A stretch of 64,000 nt of DNA from positions 102,888,278 to 102,952,277 of the forward strand of contig CP136069.1 of NCBI GenBank assembly GCA_032622095.1. The letters run 5' to 3'. Both the position numbers and the translations under genes were made by a program. Of this stretch, positions 10,801 to 22,849 are shown piece after piece; the first letter of the stretch is position 1; each line of letters starts with the position of its first letter. The notes under the pieces were generated by a model. That model was not told the DNA's origin. It saw only the letters and a list, made by a program, of their open reading frames with translations, and did not search any database. Origin of the DNA: Siphonodentalium dalli (taxonomy: Eukaryota; Mollusca; Scaphopoda; Gadilida; Siphonodentaliidae).

Positions 10801-11400
10801 CCATTGCTGCATTTCATAGTCTATCTTCCGACCAGACTGGCTTTTGATCCGTTGGTACTGTGATATCTTTTTTCAACATGAAAGGAGTGAGACAACTGTC
10901 ATGGTAAACAGCCTCAGCTGCAACCAGATCAATACAACCATGAAGTTTTGTTTGGACAGAAAGAGCCAAATAATCCCCCCTTTTCGCGCAACACTCTAAT
11001 AACTATTCGCGCAGTGGAAGTGTGGTGACACTTCGATCTTGTGTTCTAAGAGGATTTTTTTATTGAAATGGGCATGTTGTCCACATATTAACCAGTCATC
11101 TTTGTAATTGAAAGGTAACAGGCTAGATCTGAGTTTTGTTGTCAATGACATCTCAACATTGCCACTAGCACTGCACAACCCTCTCTAAGAATCTGTAAAA
11201 TCACGTCTGCATTTTCTATGTACCAACACATTTCCAATAGGATTTGCACTATTATATAAATGCGACTATTTAAGTAACGCACAAGGTCTAGCCGACCACG
11301 TATCTCACCGAAACTAATGAGGGTTAATGTGCCTTTCTCCGAAACAGCAACTGACTGCTCTTCATCAAACCTAATACTACATATGAAACATGTACAGCCG
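7856..11400 (-). pseudogene. broken copy of a dispersed protein family of unknown function
   Basis: Minus-strand fragments in several frames line up as one protein from 11400 to 7856. N-terminal pieces show a Cys pair and FDEEQSVAVSEKG (about 11395-11330), HRKCRRDFTDS (about 11220) and LRSSLLPFNYKDDWLICGQ (about 11130-11070). Middle pieces show KLHGCIDLVAAEAVYHDSC (about 10940), VADNMDHNVATL (about 10430), LPIIDLNLSDESCIYSTLLF (about 9030-8970), HQPLWLKAVDII and VICRLGGFHVMMSF (about 8830). Later pieces are GSIGSMMKGSGL (about 8800), RLDPHVGQISKL, NLFAATCHIHYAKS and FVEQGFHVVRRSSRFWVGL. The end has QINPTILYSCLIAIAQREED and LTAIPTSLFKDN. I recognise this motif series from many uncharacterised, multicopy predicted proteins of bivalves, cnidarians and amphioxus. 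I know no assigned function. Stops and frameshifts are numerous. Confidence 0.72.
9374..10389. mobile_element. hAT-like non-autonomous insertion inside the pseudogene
   Basis: The protein match breaks after the GTFH motif near 10390 and resumes near 9370, leaving about 1 kb of unrelated sequence. Read on the minus strand, the insert begins TAGTGCTGTTCCGATAATG and GCCCATCGGA. Its other end reads (reverse complement) CCGATAATAGCCCATCAGA, so the ends are inverted copies. A YAGTGCTG start is common in hAT elements. The second end seems to have lost its last ten or so bases, and no clean 8-bp duplication is left. No transposase frame is present. Confidence 0.5.
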
Positions 11401-13149
11401 AAAAATGACTAGTGTCACCTGATGCCAATTCCTCAGACATATCTATACTAATACACCTTTAATATGACACTCAAATAAACTATGATTAAACTCAAATGAT
11501 AGAAAATGTGATTCTGATGAAACAATGAATTACAACACTCTCACCGAGATATAGAATTATTTTTACACGTGTATCGATGTGATAATAGTGCTGCGAAGTA
11601 GCTATGCGATGTGAGCGAGAGTTTGACTTTCATACAAGTGACAAAATGTGTTGATGCTTTGTGGGTGGCGGTGGCCTGGCAAATTAATAAAGAGCGTTTG
11701 GATACGCATAGTTCAGTACACAATGCTAGTGTTTGGTGTGGCATTAATATACTATATCACGCATGAAGATCACTTTGATGCTCTTTATTAACTCCATGTG
11801 TAATAGCCATTCATTGTGATTGCATGGGAGAATCAAAATAAAATGGCTTAAATGTGACCCCCTTGCACAGTTCTCAGGTTCATTATTTCCCAGTCGGATT
11901 TAGGTGGATTTTGGAATATTCAGGAGATACCCACCACATACCTGCCCCAAACTCGGTTCTGAAAATATTTATATATAAAAGTTCAGCAGCTGAGTTAACA
12001 ATTGGGTCAATGTACATATACTATAGGAGTATTCTCTGTTATATTCACAAAATAACCACTAATTTTCTATAAACTTGTTACCAAAATGATTTAAAAGTAT
12101 TACATATACCCCATAGTTAATAAAAAAATAGGTAGTGTTTAGTTTTAATTTATTTTTTCCATTTTTTTACCTGAAATTTCATGTTTTGGGGTTAGGGTTA
12201 ATATATTTCAGATACTTGTACTCTATGTTTAATTAAATTATCCATGTTTCATATTGTCGTATTCAGGACATGCATGTGCATATTTTAAGACCATTTGCGA
12301 CACATTCGATTAAAAAAATCTCCTAACAATACAACTTACTCAGACATATTTTTGAAAACGCGACACATTTTTGCGAACGTGAATGATATTTTCGTAAAAA
12401 AAAAATAAACATTTCGCGGAAACTGTGGCCAATATTGACTTATTTACAAAGTTAAATATGTACTAGATGTAATACATATCACAATTACCATAATATATCA
12501 ATGTTATCTTGGTACCCAATGTTTGCCGATGAATCATTAGAAAATCAGCACACATATTTGAAAGGGGACCCCTATTTTAAAGTGATGTAGAAAAAATTGC
12601 TCAAAGCGGATTTTAGATATATTATTCGGGAGATATTCCCGCGTCCAATGACATAAAAATCGCTTCTCTACCAATTTCTTCTAGGTTCACCATTTTTTTC
12701 GCCTTCTCCGACTACTCTTACAAATTGCTGAAATTGCATAAAATAAATATATGAAAAATTTATATTTAAACAAGCTACTTTTTTCAATTGGCCATTTTGG
12801 TTTTTGATTTATATAATGAATGGGAATGTATTGAAATCAACAGAATTAGTAAATTGTTGTTTTCTGTAACTGGCCCTGAACAGATACACCATCATTAAGA
12901 ATTTTTTTCCCTCCTATATTTTAAAGAATTTATCACTGGCTTGGATTATAAAAATCATCTTTCAGTAATTCTGTAATGAACTGTTTGTTAATATACATGT
13001 ATCTCATGATTATTGGATTGAATTTAGATCTGCTTCACTTAAAATCACCAGCAAGTGGTTTGGCAGAACTGTTTTAAAAATTTAAAGGAACAGAAGTTGA
13101 CTCAGATATGAGGCCTGTGACTTTAATGCTATGATATCATGTTAAGACC
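11401..13149. other. gene-free, AT-rich stretch
   Basis: Only short open frames without recognisable motifs occur here. 12060-12960 is strongly AT-rich with homopolymer runs. A single GGGTTAGGGTTAA near 12190 is too short to be telomeric. I see no RNA gene or mobile element signature. Confidence 0.5.
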
Positions 13150-13345
13150 TTGTAAGACCTGAGAAGGAATTAAATTCAGGATATTTCAAGGATTATTGTG
13201 GGGAGGAATGAGTAATGGGTCCCTTGTGTTGAGCATGATGCGGAACACATCATCCAAGCCACGCAGTGGTGAGTTGGTTGATGAGTACGAGAGGTGGTGT
13301 ATTCCTCTCGTTGGTGGGTGGGTCCCCCAGGAAAATTTAGATTTT
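13150..13345 (+). repeat. dispersed repeat, copy 1 (inverted relative to 18605-18800)
   Basis: The stretch with CAGGATATTTCAAGGA, GGGGAGGAATGA, CTTGTGTTGAG, ATGCGGAACACATCA and GTGGTGAGTTGG matches the reverse complement of 18605-18800 with moderate divergence. It has no coding capacity. Confidence 0.65.
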
Positions 13346-13436
13346 AAAAGATGCCAAAGATCCAATTTCCTTCATTTCAAAGTCTACTAAGCAGAGATAA
13401 GTATCACTTATTGGATGGCCAATTGCACTAGTTATT

Positions 13437-14143
13437 TAGGCCCGTTTTATACGTGGAGCCAGACATGGGTTGCGCCAGCCTAATTGGTGTGAAAATGACA
13501 AAGTCAAAGATAGCGCGACTGGAGAACGACGTACAAAAGTATTTCTCCGGCATGACCCGACGCTGCTGGTGCCAACGTGCTACAATGGCTCAATGCTGTT
13601 TTATACGACATGCTAAACATGGGTCACGCTAAGATGATTCAGGGAAAATCACTCCCCATTTAGAACCCCTTTGGCGGAGAGCATGCACAATTTGAAGTTT
13701 TTGGCATTATTACATCATCTCTGAGTCATCCTGGCACAGCCTGTGCCAGGCATGTTATATAAAACAGATGCTGACTCTTGGCAGTTGTCAATATACACTG
13801 AAGGCAATGGTATGGTACTACAGGGACATGCATGATTTAACTGACAAAGGACATTTCACGAAATTTGGGAATAAATATATTGCAGAGATATATATTATGA
13901 AGGTTCATGGGAAATGAATGACAATATCCCGATTTTGAAACCATGAAAGTGTGTCCGAGATTCATGCATTGTTTTGATAAGACGTATAAATAAAGACACA
14001 ACAAGGGCCACTTTATAATGCATTTCCCAAGGGAAATACGATTACGACATGTGCCAGCTGGCTCGACATATAAATCAAACAAATGTAACACTTGCCAGAG
14101 ATGTGCCAATGTCGAGCACGACCCTTGTTTGGCAAAACGGGCC
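13437..14143. mobile_element. possible short TIR element
   Basis: The ends are AGGCCCGTTTT at 13438 and its inverted copy AAAACGGGCCT ending near 14142. The flanks contain similar but not identical ACTAGTTATTT and ACTAGTTTATT, so a target duplication is only suggestive. There is no coding frame. The TIR is short, so this call could be wrong. Confidence 0.35.
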
Positions 14144-14154
14144 TCAGACTAGTT

Positions 14155-14800
14155 TATTAGTCGAGTTTTTTTCCAAAACTCTACTTATAGTTTGATGAGG
14201 GACGGCGGACGGGCGGCCTGTTTTGCTTATAACTCAACCGTTTATTGACGGATTAAAAAAAAATTTGGTGCATGTAAGCTGCAGACCATAAATCGGGTTC
14301 GTCCGCACATTTATTACCGAGTTATGGCCCTTTGCCATTTTTCACTGATTTTAGGCTCGTTAGCGCAACAACTTCAACAAACGTTATCTGATTCGATTGA
14401 AATTTGGGATATAGGTGTCTCCCAAGAATATCTCGGATGAGTTCGAAAACCGGCCTGGTCCGATAAAATTTGATAGAGTTATGGCCCTTAATTAGTAATT
14501 TTTCACGAATTTTCAGCTCGTTAGCGCAATAACTTCAACAAACGTTATCCGATTTGATTGAAATTTTGATATATAGGTGTCTCCCAAGAATACCTCGGAC
14601 GAGTTAGAAAACCGGCCCGGTCCGATAAAATTTGATAGAGTTATGGTCCTTAAGTAGTCATTTTGTACGAATTTTGAGCTCGTTAGCGCGATAACTTCAA
14701 CAAACGTCATCCGATTCAACTAAAATTTGGAATATAAGTGTCTTCCAATAATATCCTGGACGAGTTCGAAAACCAGCCTGGCCCAGAGTGATTATTTGTG
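14155..14800. repeat. tandem repeat of about 160 bp, GAGTTATGGCCC type
   Basis: Three imperfect units run from about 14320 to 14790. Each holds GAGTTATGG(C/T)CCTT, a GCTCGTTAGCGCAA(T/C)AACTTC block, AACAAACGTTATCCGATT, a TATAGGTGTCTCCCAAGAATA block and CGAAAACCGGCC. Apparent peptides repeating VEVIALTS on the minus strand are a by-product. A related unique lead-in starts at 14155 with ACTCTACTTATAGTTTGATG. Confidence 0.7.
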
Positions 14801-15229
14801 GCCCAGAAAAGAGTCGTCAAACCGACCATCTCGGACAAAATTGCAGATGAAGATGGATATCTCTAAAATCAAGTGGTAATACAGCCAAATTTTGTGATAC
14901 TCAAGTGATAATACAGCGATATTTCATTGAACAAAATGTTGATAAATAATACGTTTTTGGAAATTTGATACCATTGTTGACAGTGGTTAGCAATATTTTG
15001 TTGCAATTAATCGATTCTGATAACTAAAGCATATTTTGAAGAAATGTTGTTGTATCTTGATGATATGGGGACTTTCTGATCGGATTGAGTACCTTTAATT
15101 TCATCCATATCATCCGTCACACTTTTCCTCTTCCTCACATTATCATCATTTGCATTCTTTCTCCATTTATTTTCTATATGGTTATGATGCCTTTGTTGAG
15201 CCCCAGGTGCAGACATCATCAACTGTTTG

Positions 15230-16270
15230 TGATGAGAACATTATCGATACAACCTACTGAAATCAAATGGTCTTTTACTATTCTCTGAGCTACCAGTCTC
15301 TTTGAAAAAAATATATTTTACAGAAGTTCTTGGTACCTGAAAACAATGAAATTTTAAATATCTGTCATGCCACAAAAATAAATTAAATGAGGTTATAATA
15401 CCCAATGGGTCGACAGTTCTTAAATATTGTGTCGCAATAATCGCTTGTACCAAATTTCACAAAGAAATTCCTGACAGATTTTGAGAAAATCCATTTTGAA
15501 TTACCAGGATATTTTGGCAAAACTTGCATCTGACTAACTTCTTTCTTCTTGATGAGTTCAATCAATTCGTTCTCTAATATCCCAACAAGCCTGAGTTTAG
15601 TGTGTCTGTCATTTGCAGAATCACCAAACTCACCCTCTGGTGACCTCATTCTGCTTAGGCCTCATCTTCTAGGAAGTATCTATAGTCTCAAATTAACATT
15701 GTTTATAGTTACTTTTTCCCTTATGGGAAATTTTATATCCCCTAATTTGCAGAAGATAAAATGCATCGCTGATATCTGGTGAGAAATGGAGTTACCTGGT
15801 TAGCAACAGACAGATAGAAGTGAGCCTTTGCAAGGAACAGTTTATCTCCTCTAGCTGCTCTAACAAAGTCAAAGGATTTGTACCCGAGTCTGGGAGTTCC
15901 TCCCTCCTAACTGCTCTTACATACATCTTTACACTTGGCCACATCTGGATGGCACGTTTGATAACAGGAACATTTTCAAACCATCGATGACTTCAGAATT
16001 TAATGGCAAATGTGGAACTTTGTGTGACATTCTGAAAGTATTCTCGCCGAGCAGGAGTATTCTTAAAAAATTCATATAAACTTTGAAAAACATTTCCAAT
16101 TCCTCAACCAGTAGCCAATGCTCCAGTGGAAAAAGCACTGTCCAATATGTAGACCACAGCTCCCAATGGAATAATCAGATTTATGTTAAAGTCTTATTTC
16201 ATTTCAGTTTCCATATCTTTGTAAAATGACCAATTAACATTCGGACCGTCCATTGATATTTGCACCAAGT
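15230..16270 (-). pseudogene. broken copy of a transposase-like dispersed gene family
   Basis: Minus-strand fragments read in order: ISMDGPNVNWSFYKDM (about 16255-16205), GSCGLHI (about 16160), FKVYMNFL and NTFRMSHKV (about 16080-16010), RWFENVPVIKRAI with QMWPSVKMYVRAV (about 15985-15920), GTNPLTLL-type remnants, then KAHFYLSVANQVTPFL (about 15830-15785) and short pieces down to 15230. The combination SxDGPNVNW, SCGLH, HRWxENVPVxxRAxxxWP and TPFLTxYQ recurs in multicopy uncharacterised proteins of cnidarians and molluscs that look transposase-derived. Frame changes occur between nearly every fragment and a TAA follows the first block. No terminal repeats were found around it. The family identity is from memory. 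Confidence 0.55.
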
Positions 16271-16276
16271 CAAAGT

Positions 16277-18135
16277 AAAGTTTGAGCTATTGCCATGGGT
16301 TGGCGTCCTCTGATCAACCATTTCCATTAGCTCACCCTACAGGTCAATCTCATCCGATTGTTGCCAAACTTCATTTGGATCTTCGGGATGATCTCTAGAT
16401 GGGAGCATTCTATTTTGACTGAAATATGTTAAAAAACATGGCCGCCAACATCCATCTTGGATTTAAAATTTAACTCCATCGCCACACCCTGCAACTCGCA
16501 TCTCAGATCTGATCGTCACCAAATTTCATATGGGTCTTCGGGGTGACTGCTAGATAGGAGACTCTTATTTTGACCGAAATTCATTAAAAACATGGCCACC
16601 GGAAGCCATCTAGGTGATTTGCATGATTAATCCTTTTGCACACCCTACAGACCACATCCCTCATCCGATCATCACCAAACTTCATATGGATCTTCGGGCT
16701 GACCTCTGGATGGGAGCCATAAAAGATTTCCAAATTTCATTGAAAACAAGTCTTTTTGGGGTCATTCGGCCATAAAATATTGCCGCCGGCAGCCGTCTTG
16801 GATTTTTTACTCTTTGCATGACTAAACCCTTTGGCATGAACTACAGGTCATACCTTTGGTCGGATCATCATAAAATTTGTCATGGATGTTGACATTGACA
16901 TATAGATGAGAACCAGACATTTTGGGGTCATTCGGCCATAAAACATGGCCACCGGCTGCCATCTTGGAGTTACTGTTTGCATGACTAAATCCTTTGGCAT
17001 GGGCTACAAGTCGGATAATTTTGGTCGGATCATTTTGAAATTTGTTATGGCTGTTGACATTGGCATGTAGATGGGAACGAGTCATTTTGTGGTCATTTGT
17101 TATAAAAACATGGCTGCCAGTGGCCATCTTGGATTTCAAAATTCTATTCATCATTCAATTCATTGCTCATCACAAAAATTTAACTTCTTCGCAAAGTTGA
17201 GTGTCATGGACACTTTCATTTTGGGGTCATACGGCCATAAAACATGGCTGCTTGTAGCCATTTTTACTTTTTGCATGACTAAATCCTTTGGCACACCATA
17301 CAGTCCACTTCCCTCATCCGATCATCATCTAACTTCATGTTGATCTTGATATTGATCTACTAGATGGGAGCTATAAAATGTTTTTCATATTCCTTGGCAA
17401 ACATAGCCGCCAGTGGCCATCTTGGATATTTCAACTTTCCGCATTCCGTATCACTCAATTGACTGTAACACTTGAAATTATTCCCTTTCCAAGTTGAGCT
17501 ACAGTGTTATTGACACTTTCATTTGGAGAATTGTTTTGTAAGTTTACAGGCATGTTTAGGATCACTTCTAGATGGGGGCTATTGAATTTGAACCATTTTT
17601 GATTAAAAACATGGCCACTGGCAGCCATCTTGGATTTTACTGTTTGCATGACTAATCCTTCGGCACACCCTACAGGCCACATCCCTCATCCGATCATCAC
17701 CAAACTCCATATGGATCTTCGTGGTGACCTGTAGATTATTTCCTAAATTCATTAAAAAAAACATGGCTGTCAGTGGCCATCTTGGACTTAACTCTTTGCC
17801 TGACTAAATCCTTGGCACAGCCTACAAGGCCACATCCCTCATCCAATCATAGCCAAACTTCAATGGATCTTCGGGTGACCTCTAGATTGGAGCCATCGAT
17901 TATTTCCGAAATTCATAATAAAACATGTGTGCCAGCAGTCATATTGGATTTCAAATTTGAATCCATCTGCACACCCTGCAGCCCTTCATTTATTGGTGAA
18001 ATGTTGGTGAAAATAATTTCATCTACACAATTGCAAGACCTTTACTGTAACTTTTTGGCTTTCCTTTATCATTCTATTCATTCTCAGCAAATAATAAACT
18101 CCTTCCCAAGTTGAGCTACAGTGTCATTAACACTT
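16277..18135. repeat. array of AGTTTGAGCTATTGCCATGG-type modules
   Basis: The block opens with AAAGTTTGAGCTATTGCCATGG at 16277. It then holds about eight diverged units of roughly 180-230 bp, each with AAAACATGGCC(G/A)CC, GCCATCTTGGATTT, TTTGCATGACTAAATCC, a GGC-rich CACACCCTACAGGCCACATCC block and ATCCGATCATCACCAAACTTCA. Scattered open frames on both strands come from these units and are not genes. Related fragments lie at 19895-20310, 37265-37570 and about 40740-40810. Confidence 0.75.
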
Positions 18136-18604
18136 TCGTTTTATTCGGTGTGGCTTTTTAAAGCTGATTCAATAATATTAGAAATATCAATTTTGGAACA
18201 GTAAATTTTTTTTAATCCTTTGAATTTATCTGTAGTGATTGATTGAACTTCCCCCTCATGGCAAAACTTAAAAAAAAGGAAATATCCCATAATTGAAAAC
18301 CGCATGCAGGCTAGCAAATTTCAACAGCATAGTATAATCTGTTTCAAATTCCCAGATGTGCCTGGCTGCTATTGTATAGTTTGTTTCGAATTCCCAATAG
18401 TGATTGGCTGCCAGAGTAAAGTCTGTTTCAAATTCCCAATACTTGGCTATCAGAACCTATCTGCATGGAGCACTACCTCAATGATCTGAACAAAGCCTTC
18501 AAGGAAGGAAGTTTCAAGGAATATTTCATGAGTATTTTAGGCCTGATTAAATTCAAGGAGTTTTACAGGGCCCCGGAGTGATAATTTTCAAATTCTAAAG
18601 ATTT

Positions 18605-18800
18605 CAAGCAAGTGTGGGAACCGGGGGAGGCCCCTGGACCTCCACCAACAAGAGGAAGACACAACCCCAATTCACCACTCGGTGATGTGTTCCGCATCCT
18701 CTCAACACAAGAGGCCTGTTATCATTCCTCCCCTCAATACTCCTTGAAATATCCTGATATACTCCTGAAAAACTCCTGGAGTTCAATTCTGTCTCAGGTG
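18605..18800 (-). repeat. dispersed repeat, copy 2
   Basis: The reverse complement of this stretch reads CAGGATATTTCAAGGA, GGGGAGGAATGATAACAGG, CTTGTGTTGAGAGGATGCGG and AACACATCACCGAGTGGTG, matching 13150-13345. The two copies face each other across about 5.2 kb and are old enough to differ at many positions. Confidence 0.65.
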
Positions 18801-18865
18801 TGCTATTCATACCATGCCCCTTATTGCAATTCGATAATGCAAATAATCCATTAGAAATAATAATT

Positions 18866-18928
18866 TTCTACCTGGCAATACTAGCATAAACATTATAATA
18901 ATATGTATGCTAGTATTGCCAGGTAGAA
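18866..18928. other. perfect 23-bp inverted repeat with 17-nt loop
   Basis: The arms 18866-18888 and 18906-18928 are perfect reverse complements, starting TTCTACCTGGCAATACTAGC on the left, around an AT-rich loop (18889-18905). The pairing does not extend beyond the arms. There is no T-run for polymerase III and no long lower stem as in an animal microRNA precursor. It may be a minimal foldback element or the trace of a DNA-repair event. Confidence 0.7.
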
Positions 18929-19552
18929 TCAGAAAGCATATTGGATACACCTAAACAATCCTCTACTCAGAACTTTTTTTAGGCAGTCTTAATTTCGGAA
19001 TAGTGCAACTCATATGATAATTGCAGATACATGTGTGGAACATTCAGGGATTATAGAGAATGTGCTGAAAGTACCTTATTTAACACATATTATTGAGTTG
19101 TAAATCAAAGATTGCGTCAGAAAAATCCAAGTCATTCATTGAACCACTAGTCTTCATGTATGTTTTTTGTCAGTTCTTTAAAAACAAATTGGAACATTAA
19201 TGTGGTGAAGCTGATTGAGTGAACCGTTTATAAATGTAGCTGTCAATACACTGAACCTGTTATCAGCATTTCATATGAGTAAGTTATCATTTCTGTTCCC
19301 CATCTGGAAAGCCTCTATTATAGGTAGTCATTGGAAATAAGCACATAAGATATATTGCAGATTGATAGCTTATCACATCTGTGTTTAACCCTTTCTTTAC
19401 TAAATACTCAATAACTGGTAGTTCCCAAAGGAACTATTCCGATAAATAAGTTCTTTGTTGAAATTACATTTTCTAAACATTTCTTACCAGAACTTGTATT
19501 ATCTATTCGTCTGACTGTCGTCTGCTAGTTATTTTTAAAGGAAATCTTTGTT

Positions 19553-19895
19553 TATCTGGAAATGTGTGTTTTTGTCCATCCATGCGGATATCTCAGTCAT
19601 GAGGTATTTGGATTTTAAATTTGGTATGGAGGTTCGCCATCATGACTGCTTTGAAGAGAGGGGCAAATGACATTGTTCACACTTTCTGTTCTAGAGTTAT
19701 CCTTTATTTATCTGGAAATGTGGGGTTTTTGTTCGTCATGCAGATATCGGTATCTCAGACATGGGTTATTGGATTTGAATGAAATTTGCTATGTAGGTTC
19801 ACCATCATGACTGCTTTCCAATGAGGGACAAATGACATTGTTCACGTTTTCTGTTATAGAGTTATCATTCTTTATTATCTGGAAATGTGGGCTTT
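19553..19895. repeat. tandem repeat, two-plus units of about 165 bp
   Basis: The units share TTATCTGGAAATGTG, GGATATCTCAG-like and GGTATGGAGGTTC(A/G)CC blocks, ATCATGACTGCTTT, GGGACAAATGACATTGTTCAC and TTTCTGTTATAGAGTTATC. A third partial unit begins near 19860. There is no coding frame. Confidence 0.65.
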
Positions 19896-20312
19896 TTGCT
19901 CAACTTGACAATATCAAATTTGAGCTATTGCCATGGGTTGGTCATCCATGTGGGTCCGTCCTTCAACAATTTCCTTTGGCACACCCTCAGGCCCCATTCA
20001 CCATATGGATCTCAGAGTGACCTCTAGATGGGAGCTCACCATTTTTTTTCCAAATTTCTTTTAAAACACATGCCCACTGGCGGTCATCTTGGATTTCACA
20101 TTTGAATCCATTGGAACACCATGAAGCCCAAAATTATTGGCGTAATATTTTGAAAATTTACAGCCATTTATGAAAAAATGGCCCCTGTGGCAGCCATCTT
20201 AAAATTTACTCTTTCCATCACTAAATCTGACAGGCCACATCCCTCATCAATACCGTAGTCACCAAACTTCAAATGGATCCTCGGGGTGACCTCTAGATGG
20301 GAGCTTACCTTT

Positions 20313-21716
20313 TTAGCTCACCTGAGACGAAGTCGCCGGTGGAGCTATAGTCATCACTCCTCATCCATCGTCCATCCATCCGTCCATCAACAATTCTTTA
20401 AAAATCTTCTCTGGAACCATAAGACCGAATGGGTACATATTTGGTGTGGATGTTCTCTGTGTGACTCACATTCAGATTTGTTCAAATGAGGTCTCTGTGT
20501 CAAATAGTTGCAAAGCCAGGGCCATAACTCTTTCCCTCCATAGTAATCCTTAAAACGACTTCTTCTCAAGTGCATGGGTTCATATTCAAATGAGATCACT
20601 GGGTCAAATGCGGGCAGAGCCAGGGACATAACTGAAAAAAAATCTAAATAAAAAAAGAAAACCAACAAAATTGTTTAGATTTAACTCCTTGTTCAATTTA
20701 ACCAAAACAAAAACAAAAACATTTGTTATTTATGTTTTTTTTAATGAAAATTAAATTTTTAATTATAAGTTTTAATTTTGAAAAACTAACCATGTCGTAA
20801 CATCTGCCAGGGTACACCGACAGAACACACCAAATTTAGTTGAAATCAGTTCAGGGGGTCTGAGAGAAAAATCACGAACAGACAGATTGTTAGCTCTGCC
20901 AATTGAAGGGTCAAAGTAAGTACATGTTACAAATGTTGTTTTTTCACTTTCACTAACAATATAAAGCTTGCCATTCTCTCTATTGTCTCCTGTGTATGAA
21001 ATGATATCTTATCTGACAGTGTTTGATAACCAAATAAGAGATGTTTATTTGTGTCATTCATTTCAATTTAAATTAGATTAATTCCCATGTGCTGGGTTCC
21101 ATGCAGTTTTACAGGAAAGTGTTATGATATTATGTTTATATAGGCTATCAACTTCTTTTCATCTGTGATAATGATGTGTCCTATTTGTTGTGCTGATGAT
21201 TTCAAGGAACACTTATCAGAGGTGCCTTTAACTAATTTCAACTTCTATAAATACTCTTTCAAATTACAAGATCAATGGATCTTATAGATTGGGATTTACA
21301 TTTGGTTAAAATAGGGGCAGAGATAGGAGTTTTAACACTCCCGCACCCACCCTATCTATGCTATGAATTTATGTTTGCTACTTGTATATAGATTCCTAGA
21401 TTACATGAAATAATTTGATATATACCAGTATTATCAGTAAGGTTTTGATAAATTTTAATAGTTGGAAATCTTGAAGTACCAGTTGTAACTTAGTTTGGCC
21501 CATTTGGGAGGTAATGAGCAATGATCTATTGGGGGAGGGGAGAAGGGGTGTACAGTAGAAATTTCATGGTGGACATCCCCCACATCCCCTCCCACCATTC
21601 AACGAAGACCCTCTACATGTGTCTGTTTAGAACATCTTGTTTTAAAGTGATCTGACAAGTACTGACTTGTTGTCTTCAGAGTCCCAGTCTTCTCCGTCTT
21701 TACAGCCTGGTGAGCG
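20313..21716. mobile_element. TTTTAGCTCACCTGAG-type mollusc element
   Basis: The left end TTTTAGCTCACCTGAGAC at 20313 is the hallmark start of a very common bivalve repeat. Internal TTCAAATGAGGTCTCTGTGTC and GGGTCAAATGCGGGCAGAGC-like blocks followed by GCCAGGGCCATAAC are typical. An inverted counterpart, CCTGGTGAGCGACTC, is at about 21703-21716, and better ones (GTCAGGTGAGCCGAC) lie at 24115-24145. The true right end could be either. No transposase is encoded. Confidence 0.55.
21255..21716 (+). repeat. direct repeat, copy A
   Basis: This stretch starts near TACAAGATCAATGGATCTTATAG and ends with GTCTTCAGAGTCCCAGTCTTC. It is similar to 22850-24130 with that copy's insertion removed. It gives the approximate empty site for the TIR element at 23159-23912: here GTTGTAACTTAGTTTGG is uninterrupted. 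Confidence 0.6.
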
Positions 21717-21719
21717 ACT

Positions 21720-22849
21720 CTTATTTTCCGAATTTTTCTCTTTGCATCTCTAAACCCTGCAGGCCACATAATTTTGGGAGTTTTTGCTGTTATATTGTAA
21801 ATCTAGACCAGCAATAATTTGTTCCCAAATGATGAATTAGTGCTTTTATGACTAACTCCAACCTCAATTTATTTCAGAAGCACAAAACCAGACACCTGCA
21901 TCCAATGCGAATTACGTTCCCATTTCAAAACTACTATCATTCCCTATTTATCCTTGTTGACCACACCCATTGATAACAAATTGGGCATAGAAATAATAGC
22001 ACGAAAAGCAGACTTAATCCATCTGATGGTAATATGCTATCAAACAATGCAAGGATATTATAAATAAAACTCCATTGTAAACGCACTCATTATTTACAAT
22101 CAAATCACTAATCTGTATCATTACTGCCAAACCAGAAATATGGTATTCTCGTCTCAGGTTCAAGCCTCGGTTTATGCAAAAATCTCAGACCAGGGGGGTA
22201 CTAGGTCTCAGTTGAAGACTATTACCTATAACACACATAATTATCGATTATATTAAATTTTGTCCAGTTCATATATAATTATAATCTTTCCTCTATACAG
22301 CATAGCAATATAACACAATTCATATTTGATATTCGACCCACTTACTCAGAAAAAATTATTGATTGCTGATCGTGACAAACACCTGAAGAGCTTAACCCAA
22401 GCGAAATCAGTATAACCTCTAAACTATAAAACATAGTACTAGTATACCACATACTTATCACCTAAGTTATCATACTTAACAAGCAACCTACGAGAACTCA
22501 ACTCGACCAACGCTATACTAAGACAGTTAGGCTTCCCTTGCTAAACTTTAATCTTACAATTCATATTTGGTTAACATACAGATAAATGCTTCCAAAAATC
22601 CTTAGGTTTCTGTGACAAGAACTTGTACGTTACCACATGGTACAATTATGGACAGACACCGCAAAGGCTTGAATGACAATAAGAAGGCAAACCATGGTTT
22701 ATGTAAACCTGAGTTTCAAAAAGACGACAATGCGGACCAATAATCCCAGCTTACTCGCTTTGAAGCTAGGTAACACATCGCAATCACCATGGTCTGGGCA
22801 TGGTCTAGACTATAGTTCACGTGAAACCTGGTCCAGACCAGAATTCAGC
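21720..22849. other. stretch between the two direct repeats, no gene seen
   Basis: Only short frames without motifs occur here. No clear terminal repeats were found around it. It may be single-copy sequence caught between repeat copies A and B. Confidence 0.4.

Noticed and set aside
12188-12200. Telomere-like GGGTTAGGGTTAA
   Set aside because: Fewer than three units in AT-rich DNA; no array.
14513-14719. 68-residue minus-strand frame with an internal peptide repeat
   Set aside because: The peptide repeat mirrors the 160-bp tandem DNA repeat.
18866-18928. microRNA precursor
   Set aside because: The stem is perfect but only 23 bp, without the roughly 11-bp lower stem and mismatches typical of animal precursors.
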